Shown here piece after piece: positions 48,211 to 56,052 of a stretch of DNA of 64,000 bases. The translations under genes and the position numbers were made by a program. The number at the start of each line of letters is the position of its first letter. Position 1 is the stretch's first letter. This DNA is from Thiovibrio sp964588325 (GTDB lineage Bacteria > Desulfobacterota > Desulfobulbia > Desulfobulbales > Desulfurivibrionaceae), in assembly GCA_964588325.1 (NCBI GenBank), contig CAZPOR010000014.1, forward strand, positions 4,656 to 68,655. The letters run 5' to 3'. The notes under the pieces are model-generated. The model had not been told where the DNA came from, made no database searches, and was given only the letters and a program-made list of their open reading frames with translations.

Positions 48211-48558
48211 ATGACCATCACCACCTTTGACAAAAACATGTCGGCTGTCGCCTTTGCCGAAGCGGGGGAACACGACACCGCCCGTCAGATCCTGGGCGAA
48301 AACGCCACCCGCCAGCACGGCAAATCCCCGGCCCCGGCGGCAAAAAGCACGCCCTACCTGAAGACCATCATCTTCGGGACGATGTCGCTTTCCGCCTATT
48401 ACCTGCTCTTCACCAACGAAAAGCTGGTCACCGAGATCTTCACCATGGGCGGCTGGCGCTGGGTATATCCGGTGGGAGCGGCCTTTTTCTTTTCCTTTAT
48501 CCATGGGGCCTTTGCCAGCAACCTGCTGAGCGCCCTTGGCATTGAAGCAAAAAAATAA
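48211..48558 (+). CDS. FAEA-motif membrane protein (3rd of three)
   Basis: 115 residues. Motif DKNMSAVAFAEAGEHDTARQ at residues 8-27, a Lys/Pro-rich linker, then two membrane helices (about 50-68, YLKTIIFGTMSLSAYYLLF; about 86-108, VYPVGAAFFFSFIHGAFASN). Ribosome site GGGAGAAA. Directly upstream of the TSUP transporter gene; it may be an accessory membrane subunit. The motif would be cytoplasmic. Confidence 0.75.
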   Translation: MTITTFDKNMSAVAFAEAGEHDTARQILGENATRQHGKSPAPAAKSTPYLKTIIFGTMSLSAYYLLFTNEKLVTEIFTMGGWRWVYPVGAAFFFSFIHGAFASNLLSALGIEAKK

Positions 48559-48597
48559 CCCAGCCGCACCGGCTCGCATAAAGGAGATTTCCCCCCA

Positions 48598-49938
48598 ATG
48601 AAGAAGTTACTGCTTGTACTCATGTTCGCCCTGCTCCCCCTGTCCCTGTCCGCCCACTCGGCGCTTGCCGCCGGCGACGGACCGTCCAAGGACATGCTCA
48701 AGGGCATTATTACCGAAGTCAACAGTGCGGAGCGCACGGTTCTTTTTGAAAAAGACGGCACCAAGGAAATGGTGACTCTGGCCCTGAACGAGAAGATGGA
48801 GCCCGAGGACATCGCACTGAACCAGAAGGTGTTGATCAATCTGGATAAACATGCCGAGACCGGCAACGTGATGAAGGATATCTCCGTCATGTTCATGGAC
48901 ATGACCGCCAGCAAGCTCATTGCCCTGCTGGTTATCGGCGCGGTGGGCGGCCTGCTCTCCGGCTTCATCGGCTCCGGCGGCGCCTTTGTCATGACCCCGG
49001 CCATGATGTCCCTGGGCGTGCCCGGCGCGGTGGCGGTGGCGAGCAACATGTGCCACAAGTTCCCCAAGGCCATGGTCGGCGCCTACAAGCGCTGGAAATA
49101 CGGCCAGGCCGACATCAAGCTCGGTCTGGTCATGGCCACCACCGCTGTTCTCGGCGTGCAGATCGGGATCAAGATCCAGAAATACATCTTGAACCAGTTC
49201 GGCGGCGCAGGCTCCAACCTTTACATCAGCGCGGTGTTCATGGTGGTCCTCGTCTTTGTCGGCGGCTATGTGTTCTTTGATGCCTGGAAACTCGCCAGGG
49301 GCGGCGGCAAGGAAACCGTGAGCAAGCTGGCCCTGCGCATGCAGAACATTCAGCTCGCGCCCATGATGCACTTCAAAACCGCCAAGGTGACCATCTCCGC
49401 CTGGATCACCATTCCGGTCGGCCTGCTCACCGGCATGCTCGCGGCCACCATCGCGGTGGGCGGCTTCGTCGGCGTCCCCGGCATGATCTATGTGATCGGC
49501 GCCTCCGCCGTGGTGGCCAGCGCCACCGAGCTGATCATCGCCTTTGTCATGGGCGCTTGGGGTTCCGTGCAGTGGGGCCTCTCCGGCCTCATCGACATCC
49601 GCCTCGCCCTCCTGCTTTTGGCCACCTCTCTCATCGGCGTACAGCTCGGCGCCCTGGGCACCACCTATGTCAAGGACTACATCATCAAGGTGGTCATGGC
49701 CACCACCATGCTCATCGTCGCGGTCAGCCGCGGTTGCAAGATCCCCGGCTACCTTATCGACCTGGAGCTGATGAGCCCCATACAGGAAAGCTCCCTCGCC
49801 CTGCTCGAAGGCATCAGCTTCTGGTCCCTGGTCGCAGCCTTGGGTTCCGCGGCGCTGATCATCATCGTGGCCATGATCAAGGGAATGACCGCCGACAGCA
49901 GAAGCAAGAAAGCGGTACTGGGCGTAAGCAATGGCTAA
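48598..49938 (+). CDS. TSUP-family (TauE/SafE) membrane transporter
   Basis: 446 residues. A signal peptide (LLLVLMFALLPLSLSAHSAL) and a small extracytoplasmic domain of about 80 residues (LKGIITEVNSAERTVLFEKD) precede an eight-helix TSUP core starting SKLIALLVIGAVGGLLSGFI-GSGGAF; repeated signatures GGLLSGFIGSGGAFVMTPAM and IAVGGFVGVPGMIYVIG mark the two halves. Family members export or import sulfur oxyanions and organic acids (sulfite, sulfoacetate, taurine-derived), which would fit a sulfur-metabolising organism. The extra N-terminal domain is not usual. Substrate is unknown. Confidence 0.88.
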   Translation: MKKLLLVLMFALLPLSLSAHSALAAGDGPSKDMLKGIITEVNSAERTVLFEKDGTKEMVTLALNEKMEPEDIALNQKVLINLDKHAETGNVMKDISVMFMDMTASKLIALLVIGAVGGLLSGFIGSGGAFVMTPAMMSLGVPGAVAVASNMCHKFPKAMVGAYKRWKYGQADIKLGLVMATTAVLGVQIGIKIQKYILNQFGGAGSNLYISAVFMVVLVFVGGYVFFDAWKLARGGGKETVSKLALRMQNIQLAPMMHFKTAKVTISAWITIPVGLLTGMLAATIAVGGFVGVPGMIYVIGASAVVASATELIIAFVMGAWGSVQWGLSGLIDIRLALLLLATSLIGVQLGALGTTYVKDYIIKVVMATTMLIVAVSRGCKIPGYLIDLELMSPIQESSLALLEGISFWSLVAALGSAALIIIVAMIKGMTADSRSKKAVLGVSNG

Positions 49939-50785
49939 GTACCGGAAGATCCTCGTTGCCTACGACGGTTCTCCCTCGGCTCGAAACGCTCTCTCCCTGG
50001 CAAGCCAGCTTGCCAGGGAGGACAAGAGCTGGATCAAGGTGCTCGCCGTTGTCCCCCCCTACCAGGGAGACTTGGAACTCATCGGGGTTTCGGACATTAA
50101 AGAGGCTATCGCCGGCCCCGGCCAGGAAATGCTGGCCGAAGCCAGGAACCTTGCGGACCGCGAAGGGATCAACATCCTGACCAACCTGGAACAGGGCGAG
50201 CCATACGAACAGATCGTCCAGGTCGCCGAAGAGGAGAACTGCGATCTGATCATCATGGGCCGTCGAGGAAAGAACAAGATGGAGCGTGAGCTCATGGGCA
50301 GCGTCACTGCCCGGGTCATCGGACACACGAGCAAGGATGTCCTGGTGACCCCGGAAACCGGCAAGCTCTCCTGGGAGAATATCCTGCTGGCCACGGACGG
50401 CTCCACCTGTTGCGACAACGCCCTGGCCAGAGCCCTGGAGATCGCCCAGGAACGGAAGGTAAAACTCAACGCCGTTTCGGTGGTCTATACCAACGACGAA
50501 TTTTACGCCCTTGGCCAGGAAGTTCTGACCGAACTGTACCAGGGAGCGGACAAGGTCCTGGACAAAGTGCGAAAATGGGGCGGGGATCTCGGGGTGCAGA
50601 CGGAACTGTTCATCCGGGATGGCGAGCCCCATCAGGCCATCACCGCCATGGCAACGGAAATCTCCGCCACCCTCATCATCATGGGGTCCCATGGCCGGAA
50701 AGGACTGACCCGATTCCTCATGGGCAGCGTCACGGAACGGGTTATCGGCTATGCGGACTGCCCGGTTTTGATCTGCCACCTGTAA
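49931..50785 (+). CDS. Tandem universal stress protein
   Basis: 284 residues made of two UspA domains. Domain 1: KYRKILVAYDGSPSARNALS, LIIMGRRGKNKMERELMGSV with the ATP-type GxxG-N9-GS(V/T) pattern, VTARVIGHTSKDVLV. Domain 2: ILLATDGSTCCDNALARALE, LIIMGSHGRKGLTRFLMGSV, TERVIGYADCPVLICHL. Both halves keep the nucleotide-binding motif. The start overlaps the transporter end by 8 bases. Last gene of the sigma-54 operon; a terminator follows. Confidence 0.95.
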   Translation: MAKYRKILVAYDGSPSARNALSLASQLAREDKSWIKVLAVVPPYQGDLELIGVSDIKEAIAGPGQEMLAEARNLADREGINILTNLEQGEPYEQIVQVAEEENCDLIIMGRRGKNKMERELMGSVTARVIGHTSKDVLVTPETGKLSWENILLATDGSTCCDNALARALEIAQERKVKLNAVSVVYTNDEFYALGQEVLTELYQGADKVLDKVRKWGGDLGVQTELFIRDGEPHQAITAMATEISATLIIMGSHGRKGLTRFLMGSVTERVIGYADCPVLICHL

Positions 50786-50829
50786 CGGCCCAGCAGCACC
50801 GCACCTGCTTGCTTTGATTTTTTCCACTA

Positions 50830-50858
50830 CGGGCGCTCATCTGAGCGCCCGTTTTTTT
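50830..50858 (+). terminator. Intrinsic terminator of the sigma-54 operon
   Basis: CGGGCGCTCA (50830-50839) and TGAGCGCCCG (50842-50851) form a perfect 10-base stem with a 2-base loop (the loop probably opens further), followed by seven Ts. It ends the transcript beginning near 47374. Confidence 0.93.
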
Positions 50859-50898
50859 CCCGTTGCCCCCCATTGGCACGCAGCCGAGCACCGCAGAG

Positions 50899-51065
50899 GC
50901 TGCCGAAAAGGCTGTTGCACTGTTTGAGGCGAAGCCGAGTTTGCAACAGCCCGGCAGCATCGAGGAGCACAGGGAATCCAGCCACAGGCGGGACAAGGGA
51001 CACGGGTGCCCTTTCTTCGCCGCTTCGCTGCTGGTTCGTTTCTTTGGGCAAGCAAAGAAATGAAC
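50899..51065. other. Highly structured non-coding element
   Basis: Nested perfect stems: 7 bases (50899-50905 with 50952-50958) stacked on 10 bases (50910-50919 with 50942-50951) with a GGC-GAA-GCC mini-hairpin inside, then a second hairpin of 13 pairs with one G-T (51034-51046 with 51053-51065, 6-base loop), plus a weaker one near 50998-51011. It lies between a terminator and the radical-SAM gene. On the minus strand a frame resembling small proteins seen in many proteobacterial genomes is open, but I read the conservation as that of a structured DNA/RNA element. It is not an identified Rfam family by memory. Confidence 0.6.
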
Positions 51066-51123
51066 GGATCAACTTCGCCCTTGCCCATGGCATTTCTATC
51101 CGCATTCGGGTATCTTCACTCCC

Positions 51124-52638
51124 ATGCTGCTCATCCACCCCCCAGCCGCCAAGGGTTGCGAACCTCCCGCCGGGATTGCCCGCCTAGCCGGAGCCATCCG
51201 TGGCCATGGCCTTCCCTGCACCTTGCTGGACGCCAATTTGGAAGGACAGATGTTCCTGCTCGCCGCCCCACCCCAGGGCGCGGACACCTGGAGCCTCCGC
51301 GCGGGCCGCAATCTCAAGAATAATCTGGCATCCCTGCGCAGCCGGGAACTGTACGCAAACCCTTCCCGCTACCGGCGGGCAGTGGCGGATGTCAACCGGG
51401 TGCTGGAGCAGGCCGGCCGAAGCCGGAATCTTTCCCTCACCCTTGCCAATTATCAGGAACAGGATCTTTCTCCCTTGAGCAGCACGGATCTTCTCCGGGC
51501 TGCCGAGAATCCCGGGACAAACATCTTCTTTCCCTACTTCGCAACCCGGCTTGCCGCCCGCATCGCAGAGACCCGCCCTGCCCTCATCGGCATCTCCCTG
51601 AACTACCTGAGCCAGGCCCCCGCCACCTTTGCCATGGCCGGGTTTCTCAAAAAACAGTATCCGGGGCTGCCCATCGTCCTGGGAGGCGGACTGGTCACCT
51701 CCTGGCTGCGCAATCCCGCCTGGAACAACCCCTTTGCCGGGCTCATCGACCATTGCCTTGCCGGCCCGGGAGAAGAACCGCTGGTTCGCCTCTTGGGCGG
51801 AGATTTTTCGCCAACCCGCCACACTCCTTCCTATTCGGGCCTGCCGCTCACCGACTATCTGGCCCCCGGCCTGATCCTACCTTACGCCGCCTCTTCGGGC
51901 TGCTACTGGAACAACTGCCTGTTCTGCCCGGAAAAGGCCGAAGGCAATCCCTACCGGCAGATTCCCCCGGCCACGGTGCTGGCCGATATCGCCAGCCTCA
52001 AAACCGCTGTCCAGCCCAACCGCCCGGCATTGCTCCACTTCCTCGACAACGCGGTGAGCCCTGCCCTGATGCAGGCCCTGGCAGCCGAACCTCCTGGCCT
52101 CGACTGGTACGGTTTTGCCCGGATCACCCCCCTGCTGGCCGAGGCTGATTTCTGCCAGGCCTTGCGCCGCTCCGGCTGCCGGATGCTGAAGCTGGGCCTG
52201 GAGTCGGGCGATCAGTCCGTGCTCGACGCCATGAACAAGGGGCAGGATCTGGCCCTGATCGAACAGGTGCTGCACTCCCTGGCTGCGGCGGGAATCGCCA
52301 CCTACATCTATCTGCTGTTCGGCACTCCCTCCGAATCCCTTGTGGAAGCGCGGCGGACCATGGATTTTGTGGCTCGTTTCCATGCGGCCATCACCTTTCT
52401 CAACCTGGCCGTGTTCAACATGCCCATCGGCAGCCCGGAAGCTCCCTGTGTGGCGCGCAGCGAATTTTATGGGGGAGATCTCTCCCTGTACACCGATTTC
52501 GAGCATCCCAGAGGGTGGTCGCGCACGAAAATCCGGCGGTTTCTCGATCAGGAGTTCAAGCGTCACCCGGATATTGCCCGGATTCTCCAGCGCGACCCGC
52601 CGGTTTTCACCTCCAACCATGCCGCTTTTTTCTGTTAA
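51124..52638 (+). CDS. B12-binding-domain radical SAM protein
   Basis: 504 residues. N-terminal cobalamin-binding-like Rossmann domain (LIHPPAAKGCEPPAGIARLA, LLDANLEG, PALIGISLNYLSQAPATF, GLPIVLGGGLVTSW) and a radical SAM domain whose cluster motif is SSGCYWNNCLFCPEK: Cys260, Cys265, Cys268, i.e. CX4CX2C rather than CX3CX2C. Later radical SAM elements: LHFLDNAVSPALM and MLKLGLESGDQSVLDAMNKG. No adjacent substrate gene. Function unknown; family members methylate or rearrange diverse substrates. Confidence 0.88.
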   Translation: MLLIHPPAAKGCEPPAGIARLAGAIRGHGLPCTLLDANLEGQMFLLAAPPQGADTWSLRAGRNLKNNLASLRSRELYANPSRYRRAVADVNRVLEQAGRSRNLSLTLANYQEQDLSPLSSTDLLRAAENPGTNIFFPYFATRLAARIAETRPALIGISLNYLSQAPATFAMAGFLKKQYPGLPIVLGGGLVTSWLRNPAWNNPFAGLIDHCLAGPGEEPLVRLLGGDFSPTRHTPSYSGLPLTDYLAPGLILPYAASSGCYWNNCLFCPEKAEGNPYRQIPPATVLADIASLKTAVQPNRPALLHFLDNAVSPALMQALAAEPPGLDWYGFARITPLLAEADFCQALRRSGCRMLKLGLESGDQSVLDAMNKGQDLALIEQVLHSLAAAGIATYIYLLFGTPSESLVEARRTMDFVARFHAAITFLNLAVFNMPIGSPEAPCVARSEFYGGDLSLYTDFEHPRGWSRTKIRRFLDQEFKRHPDIARILQRDPPVFTSNHAAFFC

Positions 52639-52685
52639 ATCAAACACCTTTCGATCCGCCGCTTCTTCCCCATTCTTTTTTTGTT

Positions 52686-52715
52686 TTGACAAACTCCCCG
52701 GCGATTACAGATAAT
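52686..52715 (+). promoter_or_regulatory. Promoter of the second UspA gene
   Basis: TTGACA (52686-52691), 18-base spacer, GATAAT (52710-52715). A good sigma-70-type promoter 82 bases ahead of the UspA start. Gap 52639-52796 has no other feature. Confidence 0.65.
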
Positions 52716-52796
52716 AAACCACACGATTGCACCCCGCGCCGGTTGACGAAACACTGCCATTGATCCTGTTGGTAAACATCTGAGAGGGAGGATGCT

Positions 52797-53219
52797 ATGT
52801 ACAAAAAAATCATGGTTGGCTATGACGGCACACAATTCAGTGATTGCGCCCTGAAGGAAGCGATGGCCATGGCAAAGGGGTCGAACGCGAAACTCCTGCT
52901 GGTAAGCGCCCCGGAAATCGATATCGAATTCCAGGCCATGTCGCCGGAAGCACACGAGCTGATGGAAAAAAAAGGGCGCGCCGATCTGGACCGGGCCGCG
53001 GCCAAGGTTAAAAAGGCCGGGCTCACCTGCGAGACCAAGATCGTCGTCTCGACCTCCACCCAGGAAGCGCTGGTGGAGGCAGCAAAGAAAAGCAAGGTGG
53101 ATCTGATCGTGCTCGGCACCCATGGCCGCACCGGCCTTATGCGGCTGCTCATGGGCAGCACCACGGCGCGGGTAATCGGCCATGCCCACTGCAGCGTGCT
53201 GGTGGTGCGCTGCAAATAA
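52797..53219 (+). CDS. Universal stress protein UspA
   Basis: 140 residues, single UspA domain: KKIMVGYDGTQFSDCALKEA, VDLIVLGTHGRTGLMRLLMG, STTARVIGHAHCSVLVVR. The ATP-binding GTHGRTG-N8-GSTT pattern is intact. Strong GGGAGG ribosome site. Monocistronic with its own promoter, convergent with nikO. Distinct from the two-domain protein at 49931. Confidence 0.95.
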   Translation: MYKKIMVGYDGTQFSDCALKEAMAMAKGSNAKLLLVSAPEIDIEFQAMSPEAHELMEKKGRADLDRAAAKVKKAGLTCETKIVVSTSTQEALVEAAKKSKVDLIVLGTHGRTGLMRLLMGSTTARVIGHAHCSVLVVRCK

Positions 53220-53227
53220 GGCGTCCC

Positions 53228-54022
53228 CTATCGTCCCATAAAGCCGTTATCGCCGGTTTGCGGCGAGAACGGCTTTCCGCCGCAAACCGGGCACCCCTGC
53301 ATGACAAAAGGCTTTTCCAGCCGGCAGGCGCCAAGCAGCGCTTCATTTCGGAAGATATCCAGGGTCGGACCATCGGCCCGGACCTCGCCCTCGTGCAGGA
53401 CAATGGTCCGCTCGCACAGCTCCAAGACCATGTCCAGATCGTGGCTGGTGAAAATCCTGGTGTGGCGGAAATTTTTCAAAAGACCCATGAGCTGCCGCCG
53501 GGCAAAGGGATCAAGCCCGCTGGTCGGCTCATCCATGACCAGAATGTCCGGCGACATGGCCAGCACCGTGGCGATGGCCACCCGCTTCTTTTCCCCGCCG
53601 GAAAGCCGGTACGGAGGCTTGTCGCGCAGATGTCCGGCCCCGACTCGGGCCAAGGCCTCCTGCACCCGCTCTTCCACCTCATCCCCGGTCAGGCCCAGAT
53701 TCAACGGGCCAAAGGCCACATCGTCAAACACCGTCGGCATGAAGAGTTGGTCGTCCGGATCCTGAAATACCATGCCCACCGTGCGCCGGATCTCGGGCAG
53801 AGTGGCGGGGGTCAGGGGAAAATCCCCGATGCGGATAGACCCCTGGCTGGTTGCCAGATACCCGTTCAGATGCAGGAGCAAGGTGGACTTGCCCGCCCCG
53901 TTGGCGCCAATGATCGCCACCGACTCGCCATGGGTGATCCGGAAGGAAACACCCCGCAACGCTTCGGTGCCATCGGGATAGACATGACGCAGATCCTTGA
54001 CCTCGACAATATGATGGCTCAT
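53228..54022 (-). CDS. nikO: Nickel ECF transporter ATP-binding protein
   Basis: 264 residues of ABC ATPase (CbiO/NikO type) energising nickel uptake. Walker A IIGANGAGKSTLLLH, Q-loop region GMVFQDPDDQLFMPTVFDD, signature YRLSGGEKKRVAIATVLAMS, Walker B ILVMDEPTSGLD. The last about 25 residues add CPVCGGKPFSPQTG, a possible metal knuckle not found in most homologs. The 3' end of the gene contains a 13-base perfect inverted repeat (53253-53265 with 53278-53290). Start overlaps nikQ end by 4 bases. Confidence 0.93.
   Translation of the reverse strand: MSHHIVEVKDLRHVYPDGTEALRGVSFRITHGESVAIIGANGAGKSTLLLHLNGYLATSQGSIRIGDFPLTPATLPEIRRTVGMVFQDPDDQLFMPTVFDDVAFGPLNLGLTGDEVEERVQEALARVGAGHLRDKPPYRLSGGEKKRVAIATVLAMSPDILVMDEPTSGLDPFARRQLMGLLKNFRHTRIFTSHDLDMVLELCERTIVLHEGEVRADGPTLDIFRNEALLGACRLEKPFVMQGCPVCGGKPFSPQTGDNGFMGR
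53253..53290. repeat. 13-base inverted repeat in the nikO 3' end
   Basis: CCGGTTTGCGGCG at 53253-53265 and its exact complement at 53278-53290, 12-base loop. It encodes the PVCGGKPF region, so it is constrained by protein, but the perfect pairing suggests it may also terminate or stabilise the convergent transcripts ending here. Confidence 0.5.
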
Positions 54023-54831
54023 CCTCTCCCCCCTGTAACGATCGTCCCCAGAAGTTGAGAGACATTGACCAGCCTGAAAAAAAGAAACAGCCCCGACCAG
54101 CCCGCGAGAAACACAAAATCCCTGGCCCCGAACCGGGTTGTCCGGCGCGGATGGAATTCGCCGGTGAACCCCCTGGCCAGCATGGCGAGATGGATCCGCT
54201 CAGCCCGCAGCCAGGTTCGCAAGAGAAGCTGGCTGAGCAACGAACCGTAGGAGCGCCACCCCAATCCTTTTTTGCCACAAGCGCGCAATTCGCGGGCCCG
54301 CGCCGTCCGTCCGCCCTCTTCGCTGAGCACAAACAGATACCGGTGAAGAAAAAGGAGCTGCACGGTGAAGATCCGGGGCATCCCCAACTGATCCAGGGCA
54401 TGGCATATCCCGGGAAATCCGGTTACTGCCACCAGGATGAGGGCGGCCCCGACCGTGAGCGTCGCCCGCACCATAATCGAAGCAAGAGAGAGCCACCCCC
54501 CGCTGATGCCGCAGGGACCGAGACGAACCAGCACCGTCTGATCAAAAAGGGGATTGAACATGCCCACCATCAGGGCAAAGGGAAGGACAACCAGGATTTT
54601 CCTGGCGATATGGCGAACCGGCAGCTTGCCGAGCGCCATGAGCACTGCCGGGTAGAGAAAAAACGGAAACAGGGCTGCCAGCTCGTATTTTCCCAAGGAA
54701 ACCACCGCCAGGATGAATGCCAGGGTCACCAGCACCTTGGCCCGGGCGTCGATGCGATGCACGGACGTATCCCCGTTGGCCAGCAGATCAAGCTGCCTGA
54801 ATTCCGTTATTGCTCCGGCAATGGAGGCCAT
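54019..54831 (-). CDS. nikQ: Nickel ECF transporter transmembrane protein
   Basis: 270-residue CbiQ/NikQ-type T component linking the substrate protein to the ATPase. Membrane segments: VLVTLAFILAVVSLGKYELAAL, FLYPAVLMALGKLPVRH and others. The coupling helix region (ERIHLAMLARGFTGEFHP) carries the Ala-Arg-Gly motif of ECF T components. Part of the nikMN-Q-O operon; start 82 bases after nikMN. Confidence 0.9.
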   Translation of the reverse strand: MASIAGAITEFRQLDLLANGDTSVHRIDARAKVLVTLAFILAVVSLGKYELAALFPFFLYPAVLMALGKLPVRHIARKILVVLPFALMVGMFNPLFDQTVLVRLGPCGISGGWLSLASIMVRATLTVGAALILVAVTGFPGICHALDQLGMPRIFTVQLLFLHRYLFVLSEEGGRTARARELRACGKKGLGWRSYGSLLSQLLLRTWLRAERIHLAMLARGFTGEFHPRRTTRFGARDFVFLAGWSGLFLFFRLVNVSQLLGTIVTGGRG

Positions 54832-54913
54832 CCGCCTCTCCTAAAAAAAAGAGGGGGAAGAGACCGTGCGCCTCCTCCCCGTGTTTACGCGATTTCCAGA
54901 TTTTCCCGCCGTC

Positions 54914-55936
54914 TCAGGCCACCCTTCCCTGCCTTCGCAGGAACAGGCCGCTCAACAAGGCAATGGCCAGGGTGAGCAGGCCGCCGACAACCCCGGCCAC
55001 GCTGGAACCCAGGGAACTTTCCTGCCCTGCCGTGTTTTCCGGTTGTTGCCCGGATTGTTTAAACGTATAATCCGGCAGAAAGGCGATTGAAGCCTGAAAC
55101 CCGGCAAGTTTGGCATGCACCCCTTGTTGCGGCCCGGCCAATTCTTCGGCGCCGGTGACTTTGGCAATGGCCCATTCCAAGCCATCGGGATTTTCCGAGG
55201 CAAACCAGGAAACAAAGCCGCCGGTCAGCAAGGCTGCGCCGAGAAAGAGTGCCAGAACCTTGCGCAAAGGGGTTGAGCCAAGGAGGCGAGCCTGCTGGAC
55301 GCTCTCGATGATCTCCGGCCTGGCTTGATAGACAAAGGAAATCACCGCCGCGCTCACCAATCCCTCCACCACGCCAATGGCCAGATGGATGGGCTGCATG
55401 AGACCGGCAAAGGCGACAAGGGGCAGCGCGGAAATGCCCGAGGCCACCGTTTCAAGGACCACGGCGAAGGCTCCCAGTTGGAGGCCGACGATGGCGGCGA
55501 CCATGGCGGCCACGGTTATCCGGGTCGTGTTCGGCGCGCTGCCGGCCAGGGGCTTGTAGATGAAGGGGTAGGCGATACAGGCCGGGAGAAACCCGAGGTT
55601 GAAGATATTGCAGCCCAGGGCCAGCAATCCGCCGTCGGCAAAAAACAGCGCCTGCACCACAAGTACCGAGGCAATGGTGATGAAGGCGGCGGCAGGCCCG
55701 AGCAAGACCGCCAGCAGAAGGCCGCCGCCCAGATGGCCGCTGGAACCGGTGGCCGGAATGGTGAAGTTGATCATCTGCGCCGCAAAGATGAAGGCGCCAA
55801 GGACGCCCATGAGCGGCGCCTTGCCCCCGTCCATTTCCTGGCGCAGCTTTCGGGAACAGTATATGATGACGCCGGCGGAAGCGGCCCACATGGTCCCGCC
55901 GACCGCGGGGGATAGCAACGCGTCTGCCATGTGCAT
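54914..55936 (-). CDS. nikM: Nickel ECF substrate-binding protein NikM fused with PDGLE (NikN) domain
   Basis: 340 residues from the ATG at 55936 (AAGGAGAAA upstream; the frame to 56011 is longer but unsupported). It begins MHMADALLSPAVGG: the N-terminal Met-His needed for metal binding in CbiM/NikM. Seven-helix CbiM domain to about 225, then a linker and a C-terminal PDGLE-like domain (ENPDGLEWAIAKVTGAEELA) ending with one more membrane helix. So the M and N components are fused. NikR is divergent. Confidence 0.92.
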   Translation of the reverse strand: MHMADALLSPAVGGTMWAASAGVIIYCSRKLRQEMDGGKAPLMGVLGAFIFAAQMINFTIPATGSSGHLGGGLLLAVLLGPAAAFITIASVLVVQALFFADGGLLALGCNIFNLGFLPACIAYPFIYKPLAGSAPNTTRITVAAMVAAIVGLQLGAFAVVLETVASGISALPLVAFAGLMQPIHLAIGVVEGLVSAAVISFVYQARPEIIESVQQARLLGSTPLRKVLALFLGAALLTGGFVSWFASENPDGLEWAIAKVTGAEELAGPQQGVHAKLAGFQASIAFLPDYTFKQSGQQPENTAGQESSLGSSVAGVVGGLLTLAIALLSGLFLRRQGRVA

Positions 55937-55956
55937 GGGTTTCTCCTTGTTTGGAT

Positions 55957-55998
55957 TACACGCTACGACAAGTAACACGACATTTTTTATAGTAACAC
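55957..55998. promoter_or_regulatory. Candidate NikR operator between nikM and nikR
   Basis: GTAACAC occurs at 55972-55978 and 55992-55998 in the same orientation, 20 bases apart (about two helical turns); a related TTACACG lies at 55957. NikR operators are usually inverted repeats (GTGTTAC..GTAACAC type in delta-proteobacteria); here the visible half-sites are direct. Location between divergent nikR and nik genes fits autoregulation. Confidence 0.5.
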
Positions 55999-56052
55999 GC
56001 ACTAAGTACAATATCTCGGAATAGGTGTCAATATATTTTAAGGAGCAACCCC

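Noticed and set aside
50827..51138. Minus-strand open frame containing FLCLPKETNQ
   Set aside because: It matches the kind of short protein often annotated in proteobacteria, but the DNA is dominated by perfect hairpins, so I treat it as a structured element.
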